Shown: in pieces, positions 28,183 to 36,306 of the stretch
Layout of the letters: each line of letters starts with the position of its first letter
Numbering within the stretch: the stretch's first letter is position 1
From: Variovorax boronicumulans NBRC 103145
GTDB lineage: Bacteria > Pseudomonadota > Gammaproteobacteria > Burkholderiales > Burkholderiaceae_C
Length of the DNA stretch: 64,000 nucleotides
Assembly (NCBI RefSeq): GCF_001591345.1
Contig: NZ_BCUS01000021.1
Coordinates: forward strand, 1 to 64,000
Reading direction: 5' to 3'
The notes under the pieces: model-generated
The model's database searches: none
What the model was told of the DNA's origin: nothing
What the model saw: the letters and a program-made list of their open reading frames with translations, nothing else
Made by a program: the position numbers and the translations under genes

Positions 28183-28773
28183 TCAGCGGCGATCGACCAG
28201 CGCGTGCGCGATGGTGCCGAGGTCGACGTACTCGAGCTCGCTGCCGGCCGGCACGCCGCGCGCCAGGCGCGTCACGGTGAGCCCGTGCTGCTTGAGCGCC
28301 TCGCCGATCACGTGCGCCGTGGCCTCGCCTTCGGCGGTGAAGTTGGTTGCGAGGATGACCTCGCTCACCGTGCCATCGCGTGCGCGGTCGAACAGCTTCT
28401 GCAGGCCGATGTCCTTCGGCCCGATGCCGTCGAGCGGGCTGAGCTTGCCCATGAGCACGAAGTAGTAGCCGCGAAAGGCGCCCGTGCGTTCGAGCGCGGC
28501 CTGGTCGGCCGGCGTCTCGACCACGCACAGCTTGGTGCCGTCGCGCCGCGAGTCCATGCAGACATGGCAGATCGGCGCTTCGGTGAAGGTGTTGCACAGC
28601 TCGCAGTGCCGCACCTGGCCTGCCGCCTGCTGCAACGCACGCGCGAGCAGCTGCGCGCCCTCGCGGTCGTGCTGCAGCAGGTGGAACGCCATGCGCGAGG
28701 CCGACTTGACGCCGACACCGGGCAACCGGCGCAGCGCATCGACCAGCGCATCGAGCGAACTGGCGTCTGCCAT
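28183..28773 (-). CDS. recR: Recombination mediator RecR
   Basis: A 196-residue protein that helps RecO load RecA on single-stranded gaps. The N-terminal helix-hairpin-helix is [20 protein letters not shown] (about 13-32), the zinc finger has [16 protein letters not shown] (about 57-72), and a Toprim domain follows with [17 protein letters not shown]. Length and order are standard. It follows ybaB by only 7 bases, in the conserved dnaX-ybaB-recR order. Confidence 0.96.
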   Translation of the reverse strand: MADASSLDALVDALRRLPGVGVKSASRMAFHLLQHDREGAQLLARALQQAAGQVRHCELCNTFTEAPICHVCMDSRRDGTKLCVVETPADQAALERTGAFRGYYFVLMGKLSPLDGIGPKDIGLQKLFDRARDGTVSEVILATNFTAEGEATAHVIGEALKQHGLTVTRLARGVPAGSELEYVDLGTIAHALVDRR

Positions 28774-28780
28774 GCGTCGC

Positions 28781-29113
28781 TTAGAACGGCAGCTTCATGC
28801 CGGGCGGCAGGCCGGGCATGCCGGCCGTCAGCTTGCCCATCTTCTGCTCGCTGGTTTCTTCAGCCTTGCGCACGGCGGCGTTGAAGGCGGCAGCCACGAG
28901 GTCTTCGAGCATGTCCTTGTCGTCGGCCAGCAGGCTGGGGTCGATGGTGATGCGCTTGACGTCGTGCTTGCAGGTCATGACGACCTTGACGAGACCGGCG
29001 CCCGACTCGCCTTCGACCTCGATGTGCGCCAATTCTTCCTGGGCCTTCTTGAGGTTGTCCTGCATTGCCTGCGCCTGCTTCATGAGGCCGGCCAGTTGTC
29101 CTTTGTTGAACAT
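28781..29113 (-). CDS. ybaB: YbaB/EbfC family nucleoid-associated protein
   Basis: A 110-residue DNA-binding protein. The helical start [20 protein letters not shown] and the strand with [20 protein letters not shown] are diagnostic of the family, whose dimers bind DNA in a tweezer shape. The C terminus is Met/Gly/Pro-rich ([18 protein letters not shown]). It lies between dnaX and recR, as in many bacteria, and its small size and spacing point to co-transcription with both. Confidence 0.96.
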   Translation of the reverse strand: MFNKGQLAGLMKQAQAMQDNLKKAQEELAHIEVEGESGAGLVKVVMTCKHDVKRITIDPSLLADDKDMLEDLVAAAFNAAVRKAEETSEQKMGKLTAGMPGLPPGMKLPF

Positions 29114-29187
29114 CGTTGGTCCTGTCTGTGATGGGTTGGTGATGGAAAGAATACGGGTCGAAAAATGCGGCGACTGCGGCGCCGGCT

Positions 29188-31035
29188 TCAGAGGGGCTTC
29201 AGCGATCCGGGAACAATCTTCGCATCGAAGTCGCGCATCAGCATCTGCACCTCGGGGTCGCTGCGGATGGCTTCCTCGGCCACCCGCTGGCGCTCGTCGG
29301 CCGCCTGCTTGTTGCGGCGCGCCGGGCTGTCGACCACGCCGCCGATCTCGATGGCCAGCCTCACATTGTGGCCGAGGCCCTGCAGCGCCGCCGTGAGCTT
29401 CTCGCGGCTGGACGGCTGGTTGAGGGTTTCGCGCTCGATGCGCAGCATCCACTGGTCGGTGTCGCGGGCCACCAGCTGCGACTGCAGCGCCAGCTCGCGC
29501 GCCAGTGCCGCCACGCTTTCGGCGGCGACGAGCTGCATGACCGTGGCATGCCAGAAGTCGCCCTCTTCGCTCGGAGGGATCGGGGTGTAGGTGCTGCGCT
29601 GTTCTTCTTCGCGCGGCACGTCGCGCTGGCCGGGCGGCGGCTGCACGCGGATCGGCACGCCGACCACATGGGCCGCGGGGGCGTCGGACGCCTCCTGCGG
29701 GGCAGGCCGAGGCATGGGCTGGCGCTGCGGGGCATCGACCACCGCGAGCCGCTGGCCCGCCGGCGCGGACTGCGCGGGTGGTTGCGAAGGCGCGGCAGCA
29801 GGTGTCGGATCGGGCACCGAAGGCCGGGAAACCGGGGCAGCTTCGCGCGCGGGAGCCCGCGGCGCGGCGCCACCGGCGTCATTCAGAGTTTTTTTTTCCG
29901 TGGAGGCCGTCGAGGCGGCCGCGTGGGAGGGCTTGAAGGCCAGCAGCCGCAACAGCACCATGGTCAGCGCCGCGTACTCGTCGGGCGCCAGGCCCAGCTC
30001 GCCGCGCCCATGCAGGCACAGGCTGTACAGCAGCTGCGTCTCGTCAGCGGGCATCAGCGACGCCAGGCGCGCCGTGTCGGCCGCGTCGGGGTCGGTGGCC
30101 GCATCGGCCGATTCGGCGCGCGAGGGCACGGCCTGCAGCACGGCCATGGCCTGCAGCACCGCCGTCATTTCTTCGAGCGTGGACGCGGCGGACATGCCGT
30201 CGCGACGCAGCGCCTCGGAGGTGTCGACGACGGTCTTGCCGTCGCCTTGTGCCAGCGCTTCGATCAGGCGGAACACATGGCCGCGGTCGACGCTGCCGAG
30301 CATCTGGCGCACACCGGTCTCGAGCAGCTCGCCGTTGCCGAAGGCGATGGCCTGGTCGGTGAGCGAGAGCGCGTCGCGCATCGAGCCGCGCGCCGCGCGC
30401 GCCAGCAGGCGCAGCGCCTGCGGCTCGGCCGGCACCTGTTCGGTCTGCAGCACGCTAGTGAGGTGTTCGAGCACCGTCTCGGGCGCCATCGGCCGCAGGT
30501 TGAACTGCAGGCAGCGCGACAGCACCGTCACCGGCACCTTCTGCGGATCGGTCGTGGCCAGCACGAACTTGAGGTACTCGGGCGGCTCCTCGAGCGTCTT
30601 GAGCATCGCGTTGAACGCGGTGTTCGTGAGCATGTGCACTTCGTCGATCATGAAGACCTTGAAGCGCCCCTGCACCGGCTTGTAGACCGCCTGTTCGAGC
30701 AGCGACTGCACTTCGTCGACGCCGCGGTTGGAGGCCGCGTCGAGCTCGGTGTAGTCGACGAAGCGACCCGAATCGATGTCCTGGCAGGCCTGGCACACGC
30801 CGCAGGGCGTGGCCGTGATGCCGCCCTGCCCGTCCGGGCCCTGGCAGTTGAGCGACTTGGCCAGGATGCGCGACACCGTGGTCTTGCCCACGCCCCGCGT
30901 CCCGGTGAACAGATAGGCGTGGTGCAGGCGCTGCGTCGTCAGCGCGTTTTCCAGCGCCTGGACCACATGCCCCTGACCGACCATCTCACCGAAGGTTTTC
31001 GGACGGAACTTGCGAGCGAGCACGAGATAAGACAT
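29188..31035 (-). CDS. dnaX: DNA polymerase III subunit tau (and gamma)
   Basis: The 615-residue clamp-loader ATPase. Walker A is GTRGVGKT (45-52), the zinc site is Cys64, 78, 81 and 84, the DExx box is DEVH (131-134) and the sensor SRC motif is at 173-175. The region after residue 370 is Ala/Pro-rich linker, and the last 120 residues are the tau-specific part that binds the polymerase core and helicase. Codons 380-383 (GAA AAA AAA ACT) hold nine consecutive A, a slippage site: loss or gain of one base leads to stops within a few codons, giving a gamma form of 383 or 385 residues. The start at 31035 gives the standard [12 protein letters not shown]. Confidence 0.96.
   Translation of the reverse strand: MSYLVLARKFRPKTFGEMVGQGHVVQALENALTTQRLHHAYLFTGTRGVGKTTVSRILAKSLNCQGPDGQGGITATPCGVCQACQDIDSGRFVDYTELDAASNRGVDEVQSLLEQAVYKPVQGRFKVFMIDEVHMLTNTAFNAMLKTLEEPPEYLKFVLATTDPQKVPVTVLSRCLQFNLRPMAPETVLEHLTSVLQTEQVPAEPQALRLLARAARGSMRDALSLTDQAIAFGNGELLETGVRQMLGSVDRGHVFRLIEALAQGDGKTVVDTSEALRRDGMSAASTLEEMTAVLQAMAVLQAVPSRAESADAATDPDAADTARLASLMPADETQLLYSLCLHGRGELGLAPDEYAALTMVLLRLLAFKPSHAAASTASTEKKTLNDAGGAAPRAPAREAAPVSRPSVPDPTPAAAPSQPPAQSAPAGQRLAVVDAPQRQPMPRPAPQEASDAPAAHVVGVPIRVQPPPGQRDVPREEEQRSTYTPIPPSEEGDFWHATVMQLVAAESVAALARELALQSQLVARDTDQWMLRIERETLNQPSSREKLTAALQGLGHNVRLAIEIGGVVDSPARRNKQAADERQRVAEEAIRSDPEVQMLMRDFDAKIVPGSLKPL
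29889..29897 (-). other. A9 slippage site producing the gamma subunit
   Basis: Nine A on the coding strand within dnaX codons 380-383. After one extra A the reading is AAC TCT GAA TGA; after one lost A it is CTC TGA. Both close at once, just after the ATPase and clamp-loader domains. The arrangement is the same as the A9 site described for Thermus thermophilus dnaX. Confidence 0.75.
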
Positions 31036-31136
31036 TGCGGGCATTCTAAAAGGCGCGGCGGGGGTCACTTCACGCTTGTTTCCCATCCGCCGTCGAAATG
31101 ATTCACGCCCCGGCCAAGGGGGCAAATCCGCGCGGT

Positions 31137-31142
31137 TAGAAT
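31137..31142 (+). promoter_or_regulatory. -10 box of the SRP RNA gene
   Basis: TAGAAT about seven bases upstream of the predicted 5' end of the RNA. No clear -35 is seen. The same hexamer stands before the tRNA-Pro gene and the peroxiredoxin gene. Confidence 0.6.
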
Positions 31143-31148
31143 GCAGGC

Positions 31149-31245
31149 TGACGGGCCTCCCTGCATGGTGAAGTGGCCAACCGGGTCAGGTGGGGAACCA
31201 AGCAGCCCTAACTGCGTAGTCAGTGCCAGGGGTAAGGCTCGTCAA
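31149..31245 (+). ncRNA. ffs: Signal recognition particle RNA (4.5S)
   Basis: The universally conserved SRP domain IV is unmistakable at 31183-31208: GGTCAGGTGGGGAACCAAG followed by CAGCC, the internal loops and tetraloop bound by Ffh. The distal arms pair: GGGCCTCCCTGCA near 31153 with TGCCAGGGGTAAGGCTC near 31224-31240. The RNA is therefore a short bacterial hairpin of roughly 90-97 bases; the exact ends are estimated from pairing and the -10 box. It is divergent from dnaX; the pairing of SRP RNA with dnaX-ybaB-recR is also known from Gram-positive bacteria. Confidence 0.88.
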
Positions 31246-31292
31246 CCTAACATCCAGAAGCCGTGAGTTCCTTTGCAGAGAACTTACGCGCC

Positions 31293-31320
31293 GTGTCCAG
31301 GGGTTACCAACCCCGGACAC
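31293..31320 (+). terminator. Strong hairpin downstream of SRP RNA
   Basis: GTGTCC-A-GGGGTT, loop ACC, AACCCC-GGACAC gives 12 paired bases. It lies between the SRP RNA and the GNAT gene. There is no T-run, so it may end the RNA transcript in part or structure the leader of the next gene. Confidence 0.45.
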
Positions 31321-31351
31321 CTTAAGCTCCCAGAACTTCGCGCAGCCATCC

Positions 31352-31786
31352 ATGAACTTGGACATCCGGCCCGCCCGCATCAGCGATCTCGAAGCGCTGG
31401 TGCGCCTCGACACCGTGGCCGCGCACGATGCGCGCCGCGCCGTGCAGATCCAAGGCTGGATCGAAGATCGCTTCTGTCATGTGATGGAGGTGGACGGCGA
31501 CATCGCCGCCTACGGCGTGCTGCACCACCACTTCTTCGACTGCGGCTTCATCGAGATGCTCATGGTCGGCGAGCCATTTCGCCGCAGGCGGCTCGGCCTG
31601 AGGCTCGTCGATCACTTCCAGTCGATCTGCGAACGCCCCAAGCTCTTCACGTCCACGAACCGCTCCAACGCGGCGATGCACGCGCTGCTGAAAGAAGCCG
31701 GGTTCAGAGAGAGCGGCCACATCGAGAACCTCGATGCGGACGACCCCGAGCAGGTGTTCTTCTGGCCGTGCGCGCGCTCGCGCTGA
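31352..31786 (+). CDS. GNAT family N-acetyltransferase
   Basis: A 144-residue acetyltransferase. The acetyl-CoA-binding loop is VGEPFRRRRLGLRLVDHF (about 71-88), preceded by the strand GFIEMLM, and the C-terminal ALLKEAGFRESGHIENL is typical of RimI-like folds. Substrate is unknown; a small molecule, a protein N terminus or an antibiotic are all possible. The start at 31352 has no strong ribosome binding site but gives the family's normal N terminus (MNLDIRPARISDLEAL). It may be read from the SRP RNA promoter through the hairpin. Confidence 0.85.
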   Translation: MNLDIRPARISDLEALVRLDTVAAHDARRAVQIQGWIEDRFCHVMEVDGDIAAYGVLHHHFFDCGFIEMLMVGEPFRRRRLGLRLVDHFQSICERPKLFTSTNRSNAAMHALLKEAGFRESGHIENLDADDPEQVFFWPCARSR

Positions 31787-31798
31787 GCGCGCCTTCGA

Positions 31799-33037
31799 TC
31801 AAAGCCCCAGCCGCTGGATTGCGCCGCGCGCCGCAGCCGCGCCGCTGGCCATCGCCGCCGTGAGCAGGTAGCCGCCGGTCGGCGCTTCCCAGTCGAGCAT
31901 CTCCCCTGCCGCGAACACGCCGGGCAGCGCCGTCGCCATCAGGGCCGGATCGAGCGCATCGAAGCGCACGCCGCCCGCCGTGCTGATCGCCTCGTCGACC
32001 GGCCGCGTCGCGACCAGCTTCAGCGGCACCGCCTTGATGGTGGCCGCCAGTTGCGCCGGGTCCTGCATCGCTTCCTTGCTCAGCGCTTCGTGCAGCACGC
32101 CCGCCTTGATGCCTTCGATGCCGAGACGGCTCTTGAGATGGCTGCTCAACGAACGCGCGCCGCGCGGATGCTTCACCGCGGCGAGCACCTGTTCGGCGCT
32201 GCGGTCGGGCAGCAGGTCAAGCAGCAGCGTCGCACTGCCGTTCGCTGCAATCTCGTCGCGCAGCAGCGCCGACGCCGCATAGACCAGGCTGCCTTCGATG
32301 CCCGTGGCCGTCGCGACGAACTCGCCCTTGCGCGCAAAGTGCCGCCCCTGGCTGTCGGTGAAGGCGATCGCGACCGACTTGAAGGGCTGCCCCGCGAAGC
32401 GGCTCGAAAAATGCTCGCTCCAGCCTGCGCCGTCGAAGCCGCAATTGGCGGGCAGCAGCGGCGCCACCGCCACGCCCTGCGCCTGCAGCCACGGTGCCCA
32501 CGCCCCATCGGAGCCCAGGCGTGCCCAGCTCGCGCCGCCCAAGGCCAGCACCACGGCGTCGGCCTTGGCGGTGACCTCGCCCGTCGGCGTCGCGAAGCGC
32601 AGCGCGTTCGCATCGAAGGCCCCGTCGCCCACCCAGCGATGCCGCATGTGGAACTGCACGCCCGCGGCGCGCAGGCGATGCAGCCAGGCGCGCAGCAAGG
32701 GCGCGGCCTTCATGTCGGTCGGGAACACACGACCCGAGGTGCCGACGAAGGTCTCGATGCCCAGTCCGGCCGCCCACTCGCGCGCCTGCTGCGGACCGAA
32801 GGCCGCGAGCAGCGGCTCGAGCTGCGCGCGGCGCTCACTGAAGCGGGTCACGAACACATCGAAAGGCTCGGAGTGCGTGAGGTTGAGGCCGCCGCGGCCG
32901 GCCAGCAAAAACTTGCGGCCCACCGAGGGCATCGCGTCGTACACGTGCACCTGCGCGCCGGACGCGCTCAGCACTTCGGCCGCCATCAGGCCGGCAGGTC
33001 CGCCGCCGATGACGGCGACGGTAGAAGAAACAGTCAT
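31799..33037 (-). CDS. FAD-dependent oxidoreductase, BaiN/YhiN (HI0933) type
   Basis: A 412-residue flavoprotein. The dinucleotide fold GGGPAGLMAAEVL lies at 10-22, GRKFLLAGRGGLNLTHSEP follows (about 43-61), and a C-terminal FAD motif GVFAAGEMLDWEAPTGGYLL lies near 375. These mark the HI0933/YhiN family of NAD(P)/FAD-dependent enzymes, most of unknown substrate. Its ATG overlaps the addA stop codon by four bases, so it is translated with the recombination nuclease. A role in DNA repair is not known for the family; the coupling may be incidental. Confidence 0.88.
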   Translation of the reverse strand: MTVSSTVAVIGGGPAGLMAAEVLSASGAQVHVYDAMPSVGRKFLLAGRGGLNLTHSEPFDVFVTRFSERRAQLEPLLAAFGPQQAREWAAGLGIETFVGTSGRVFPTDMKAAPLLRAWLHRLRAAGVQFHMRHRWVGDGAFDANALRFATPTGEVTAKADAVVLALGGASWARLGSDGAWAPWLQAQGVAVAPLLPANCGFDGAGWSEHFSSRFAGQPFKSVAIAFTDSQGRHFARKGEFVATATGIEGSLVYAASALLRDEIAANGSATLLLDLLPDRSAEQVLAAVKHPRGARSLSSHLKSRLGIEGIKAGVLHEALSKEAMQDPAQLAATIKAVPLKLVATRPVDEAISTAGGVRFDALDPALMATALPGVFAAGEMLDWEAPTGGYLLTAAMASGAAAARGAIQRLGL

Positions 33038-36000
33038 TCGAGATTCACCAGTTCGCCCTGCCCGGTCAGGAACGCGGCGCGCACCGTGGCACCGGGGTAG
33101 GCATGTTGCACGGCAACGCGGTAGCGCTGCATCTGTGCGATCAGGGCCGCGTCCCGTTCGGGGCGCGCGGCCGATTTGTAGTCGAGGATCCACCACGCGC
33201 CGGTGGCGCGCTCGCGCACCAGCCGGTCGATGCGCAAGGTATCGCCCTCGTGGACCAGCGTGACTTCATTGCCATGCCAGTCGATGCTGCGATCGTCCCA
33301 CACCCAGGCACCGGCGCCCGCGCGGATGCGCTGGGCCAGCGCCGCGGCGCCACGTGCCTGCTGCGGATCGAGCATGAATTCGCGCGCGGCCGCCCGCACA
33401 TGCGCCGGCGGCAGCGCCTCGCCGGGCACCGCCCATTCGAGCAGCCGGTGCATGGCCTGGCCGAACGCGGCGGCGCGTGCGTCGACCGTGGCGTCTTGTG
33501 CCTCTTTCTTTTCGGGCGGCGCACCGGTTGCCGCCACGAGCGGTGCGGGCAGGCGCTTCATCGCGAAGGTGCCCACCCCGGTCTCGCCGGCGGCGGAGGC
33601 TTCGACCAGCGGCTCATCGGCCTCGGTCGGCTCGCACAGCGGCTCCAGCCGCGCCCACCAACTGCCCTCGTTGGCGCGCGACGGCTTCACCGACGAGAGC
33701 ACCAGCCGCTCGCGGGCCCGCGTGGTCGCCACGTAGAGCCCGTTGAGTTCTTCGCGGTGGCGCGCGCGCTGCTCTTCTTCGAGCAGCGCGGCGGCGCAGG
33801 TCGGCGGGGTCTTCTCGCTGGCCAGGAACACGAAGCGCGTCGGCGCGCTGTCGCTGCCCTTCCACTCGACCAGCACGCCCATGGTCTGCGCGCGCGGCGG
33901 CGGCGCGTCGCAGTCGAGCATCAGCACCGTGTCGGCCTCCAAGCCCTTGGCGCCGTGCACGGTCAGCAGCTGCACCGCCTCGGGCGCGGCCACGGTGGGT
34001 GCGCGCACGCCGCCCGCGCGCAAGGCCCGCACCAGGGCATAAGGCGTCGCGAAGCGCGCACCGTCGATGTCGAGCGAAGCGGCGACCAGCCCGCGCAGGT
34101 TCGCCAGCGCGCTCTGGCGCAAAGCCGCCGGCACCGCGGCGCCGAACTTCGCGAGCACGTCACCGTCGTGAAAGATCGCGTCCAGCGCGTCGTGCGGCGG
34201 CATCGCCATCAGCCAGCGCTGCCAGCGGCGCAGCTGCACGCCCGCCTCGGTCAGCACGGGTGGCAGGCCTTCGCCCTTCTGGATCAGCGAGAACCAGCTG
34301 GCGACCGGCGTCTCGCGCTGGCAGCGCGCCAGCTGCACCAGTGTGTCGTCGTCGATGCCGAACAGCGGCGACTTGAGCGCGCGCGCCAGCGACAGGTCGT
34401 GCGCGGGCGACACCAGCGCGTCGAGCAGCGCGACCACGTCCTGCACCTCGGGGGCGTCGTTCAGGTCGTTCTTCTCGGGCTGCTGCACGGGGATGTGGCG
34501 GCGGCGCAGCGCGTCCTGCATGGCCGACAGCCGGCTGCGGCGGCGCGCCAGCACCATGATCTGGCGCGGCGGTGTGCCGTCGGCGATGCGCTGTGCGACC
34601 CAGCGCGCGGCCTGCTCGCATTCCTTCTGCAGCAGCTGTTCTTCGGGCAGCACGCGCGGCGTGACGAGGCTGTCGCGCCAGTGCAGCATGCCGTCGTCGG
34701 CCGGCGCGGCGGCCGACGCGGTGTCGAGCGCGTCGCGGTCGATGGCGGGCAGCTTCAGCAGCTCGCCATCGTCGCCGCGCTCGGTGGTGTGGGCGCGGTA
34801 GCCGTCGAACTCGCCGGCCGCCTGCGCGGCCAGCATCGCGCTGTTGACGAGACCGACCACGGCGCGCGCGTTGCGGTGCGTGTGGTCGCAGTTGAGCAAT
34901 TCACCGCCGAGCCCTTCGCGCACGAACTTCTTGGCAGCGATGAACACCTGCGGTTCGGCGCGGCGGAAGCGGTAGATGCTCTGCTTGGGGTCGCCCACGA
35001 TGAACACACGCGGCGCGCTGCCGCCCGCGCCGGTGTAGGCGCTGAGCCAGCCGTAGAGCGCCTGCCACTGCAGCGGGTTGGTGTCCTGGAACTCGTCGAT
35101 CAGCAGGTGCGCGACGCGCGCGTCGAGCCGCTCCTGCACCCAGCCCGACAGCGCCGACTGGCCCAAGAGCAGCTGCGCGGCCTGCTCGACGTCGTTCATG
35201 TCGACCCAGCCGTGCGCGCGCTTGACCTCGCCGAAGGCGGCGATCAGCAGGCGCGTGAGCCGTGTCATGCGTTGCTGGTAGAGCCAGGCCGCGTGCTGGG
35301 CCTGCGCGGCGCACAGCAGCTGCAGCTCGGTCTCGGCCTCTTGCGCGGCGGGGAATTTCTGCAGGTTCTTGGTGAGCCGGTCTTCGCTCGCGACGAAGAA
35401 GGTCTTGCGCAGCACCGCAAGCGCGTCGGCCAGCGCCTCGGGCGCGGGCTCGCCGGTGCCGAACACGTCGATGATGGCTTCGGCCGCCTTCTGCGGTGTC
35501 TTGTTGGCCTCGCGGCCGAGGGCGGCAGCGCGGTCGAGCCAGCGGCGGCGCACGGCCTCGCCGCGCAACGCGTCGGTCGGCACCTCCAGCCCCTGCAGGG
35601 CCGGGTACAGCACGTCGAACGGTGTCACCGCATCCTGGGGATCGGACAGCGAGAACTCGACCCGCTTCGACAGCGCCTCGCCCAGCGCCTTGGCCGTCTG
35701 CGAGCGGCCGTGGGTGGCGACGACGGCGTAGTAGTCGGCCAACGCGCGCGCATCGCCGGTCACGGCCTCGAAGAACGGACGCCAAGTGTGGTTGCGCGCC
35801 TCCGCATCGTCTTCGAGCAGTTCGTAGTTCGCGGGCAGCCCCAGCTCGCGCAGCACGGCGAGCGGCGCGTTGCGCAGCAGGCCCGCGAACCACGCGTGGA
35901 AGGTGCGGAACTGCACCGGCCGCCCGCCTTCGAGCAGTCGCCGGTAGAGCCCCTGCAGGCGCGGCACGGCGGCCTGCGCGGCCTCGGGCGTCATGCCGCG

Positions 36001-36306
36001 CATCACGAGTTCGCGCTGCGAAGCGGCGGGATCGAGTTCGGCGAACAGCGCGAGCCATTGGTCGAGCCGCTCGCGCATTTCGCCGGCGGCCTTCTTGGTG
36101 AAGGTGATGGCCAGGATCTCGTGAGGCTCGCAGGCGGAATCGCCCTCTTCGAGCAGCGCGCGCACGATGCGCGACACCAGCATCCAGGTCTTGCCGGCGC
36201 CCGCGCAGGCCTCGACCGCGACCGAGCGCCGCGGATCGCAGGCGACGGTGTAGAAGGCCTCGCGCGCGACGTGCCGGCCGTTGTGTTCGTAGGCAGCGCC
36301 GTTCAT
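33034..36306 (-). CDS. addA: UvrD-family helicase/nuclease, AddA-like
   Basis: A 1090-residue superfamily 1A helicase with a C-terminal nuclease domain. Walker A is ACAGAGKT (33-40), motif II LIDEFQDTNPLQWQAL, motif III IVGDPKQSIYRFRRAEP, motif V LLTVHGAKGLEADTV and motif VI YVATTRARERLVL. The final 150 residues carry a PD-(D/E)XK nuclease (WWILDYKSAARPE). With the AddB-like partner upstream it should form the AddAB exonuclease that processes double-strand breaks for RecA. The start overlaps the addB stop (ATGA). No RecBCD genes are in the window. Confidence 0.9.
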   Translation of the reverse strand: MNGAAYEHNGRHVAREAFYTVACDPRRSVAVEACAGAGKTWMLVSRIVRALLEEGDSACEPHEILAITFTKKAAGEMRERLDQWLALFAELDPAASQRELVMRGMTPEAAQAAVPRLQGLYRRLLEGGRPVQFRTFHAWFAGLLRNAPLAVLRELGLPANYELLEDDAEARNHTWRPFFEAVTGDARALADYYAVVATHGRSQTAKALGEALSKRVEFSLSDPQDAVTPFDVLYPALQGLEVPTDALRGEAVRRRWLDRAAALGREANKTPQKAAEAIIDVFGTGEPAPEALADALAVLRKTFFVASEDRLTKNLQKFPAAQEAETELQLLCAAQAQHAAWLYQQRMTRLTRLLIAAFGEVKRAHGWVDMNDVEQAAQLLLGQSALSGWVQERLDARVAHLLIDEFQDTNPLQWQALYGWLSAYTGAGGSAPRVFIVGDPKQSIYRFRRAEPQVFIAAKKFVREGLGGELLNCDHTHRNARAVVGLVNSAMLAAQAAGEFDGYRAHTTERGDDGELLKLPAIDRDALDTASAAAPADDGMLHWRDSLVTPRVLPEEQLLQKECEQAARWVAQRIADGTPPRQIMVLARRRSRLSAMQDALRRRHIPVQQPEKNDLNDAPEVQDVVALLDALVSPAHDLSLARALKSPLFGIDDDTLVQLARCQRETPVASWFSLIQKGEGLPPVLTEAGVQLRRWQRWLMAMPPHDALDAIFHDGDVLAKFGAAVPAALRQSALANLRGLVAASLDIDGARFATPYALVRALRAGGVRAPTVAAPEAVQLLTVHGAKGLEADTVLMLDCDAPPPRAQTMGVLVEWKGSDSAPTRFVFLASEKTPPTCAAALLEEEQRARHREELNGLYVATTRARERLVLSSVKPSRANEGSWWARLEPLCEPTEADEPLVEASAAGETGVGTFAMKRLPAPLVAATGAPPEKKEAQDATVDARAAAFGQAMHRLLEWAVPGEALPPAHVRAAAREFMLDPQQARGAAALAQRIRAGAGAWVWDDRSIDWHGNEVTLVHEGDTLRIDRLVRERATGAWWILDYKSAARPERDAALIAQMQRYRVAVQHAYPGATVRAAFLTGQGELVNLE

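Noticed and set aside
29188..31035. E. coli-type ribosomal frameshift signal in dnaX
   Set aside because: The A AAA AAG heptamer with downstream stem is not present as such; a homopolymeric A9 favours transcriptional slippage instead.
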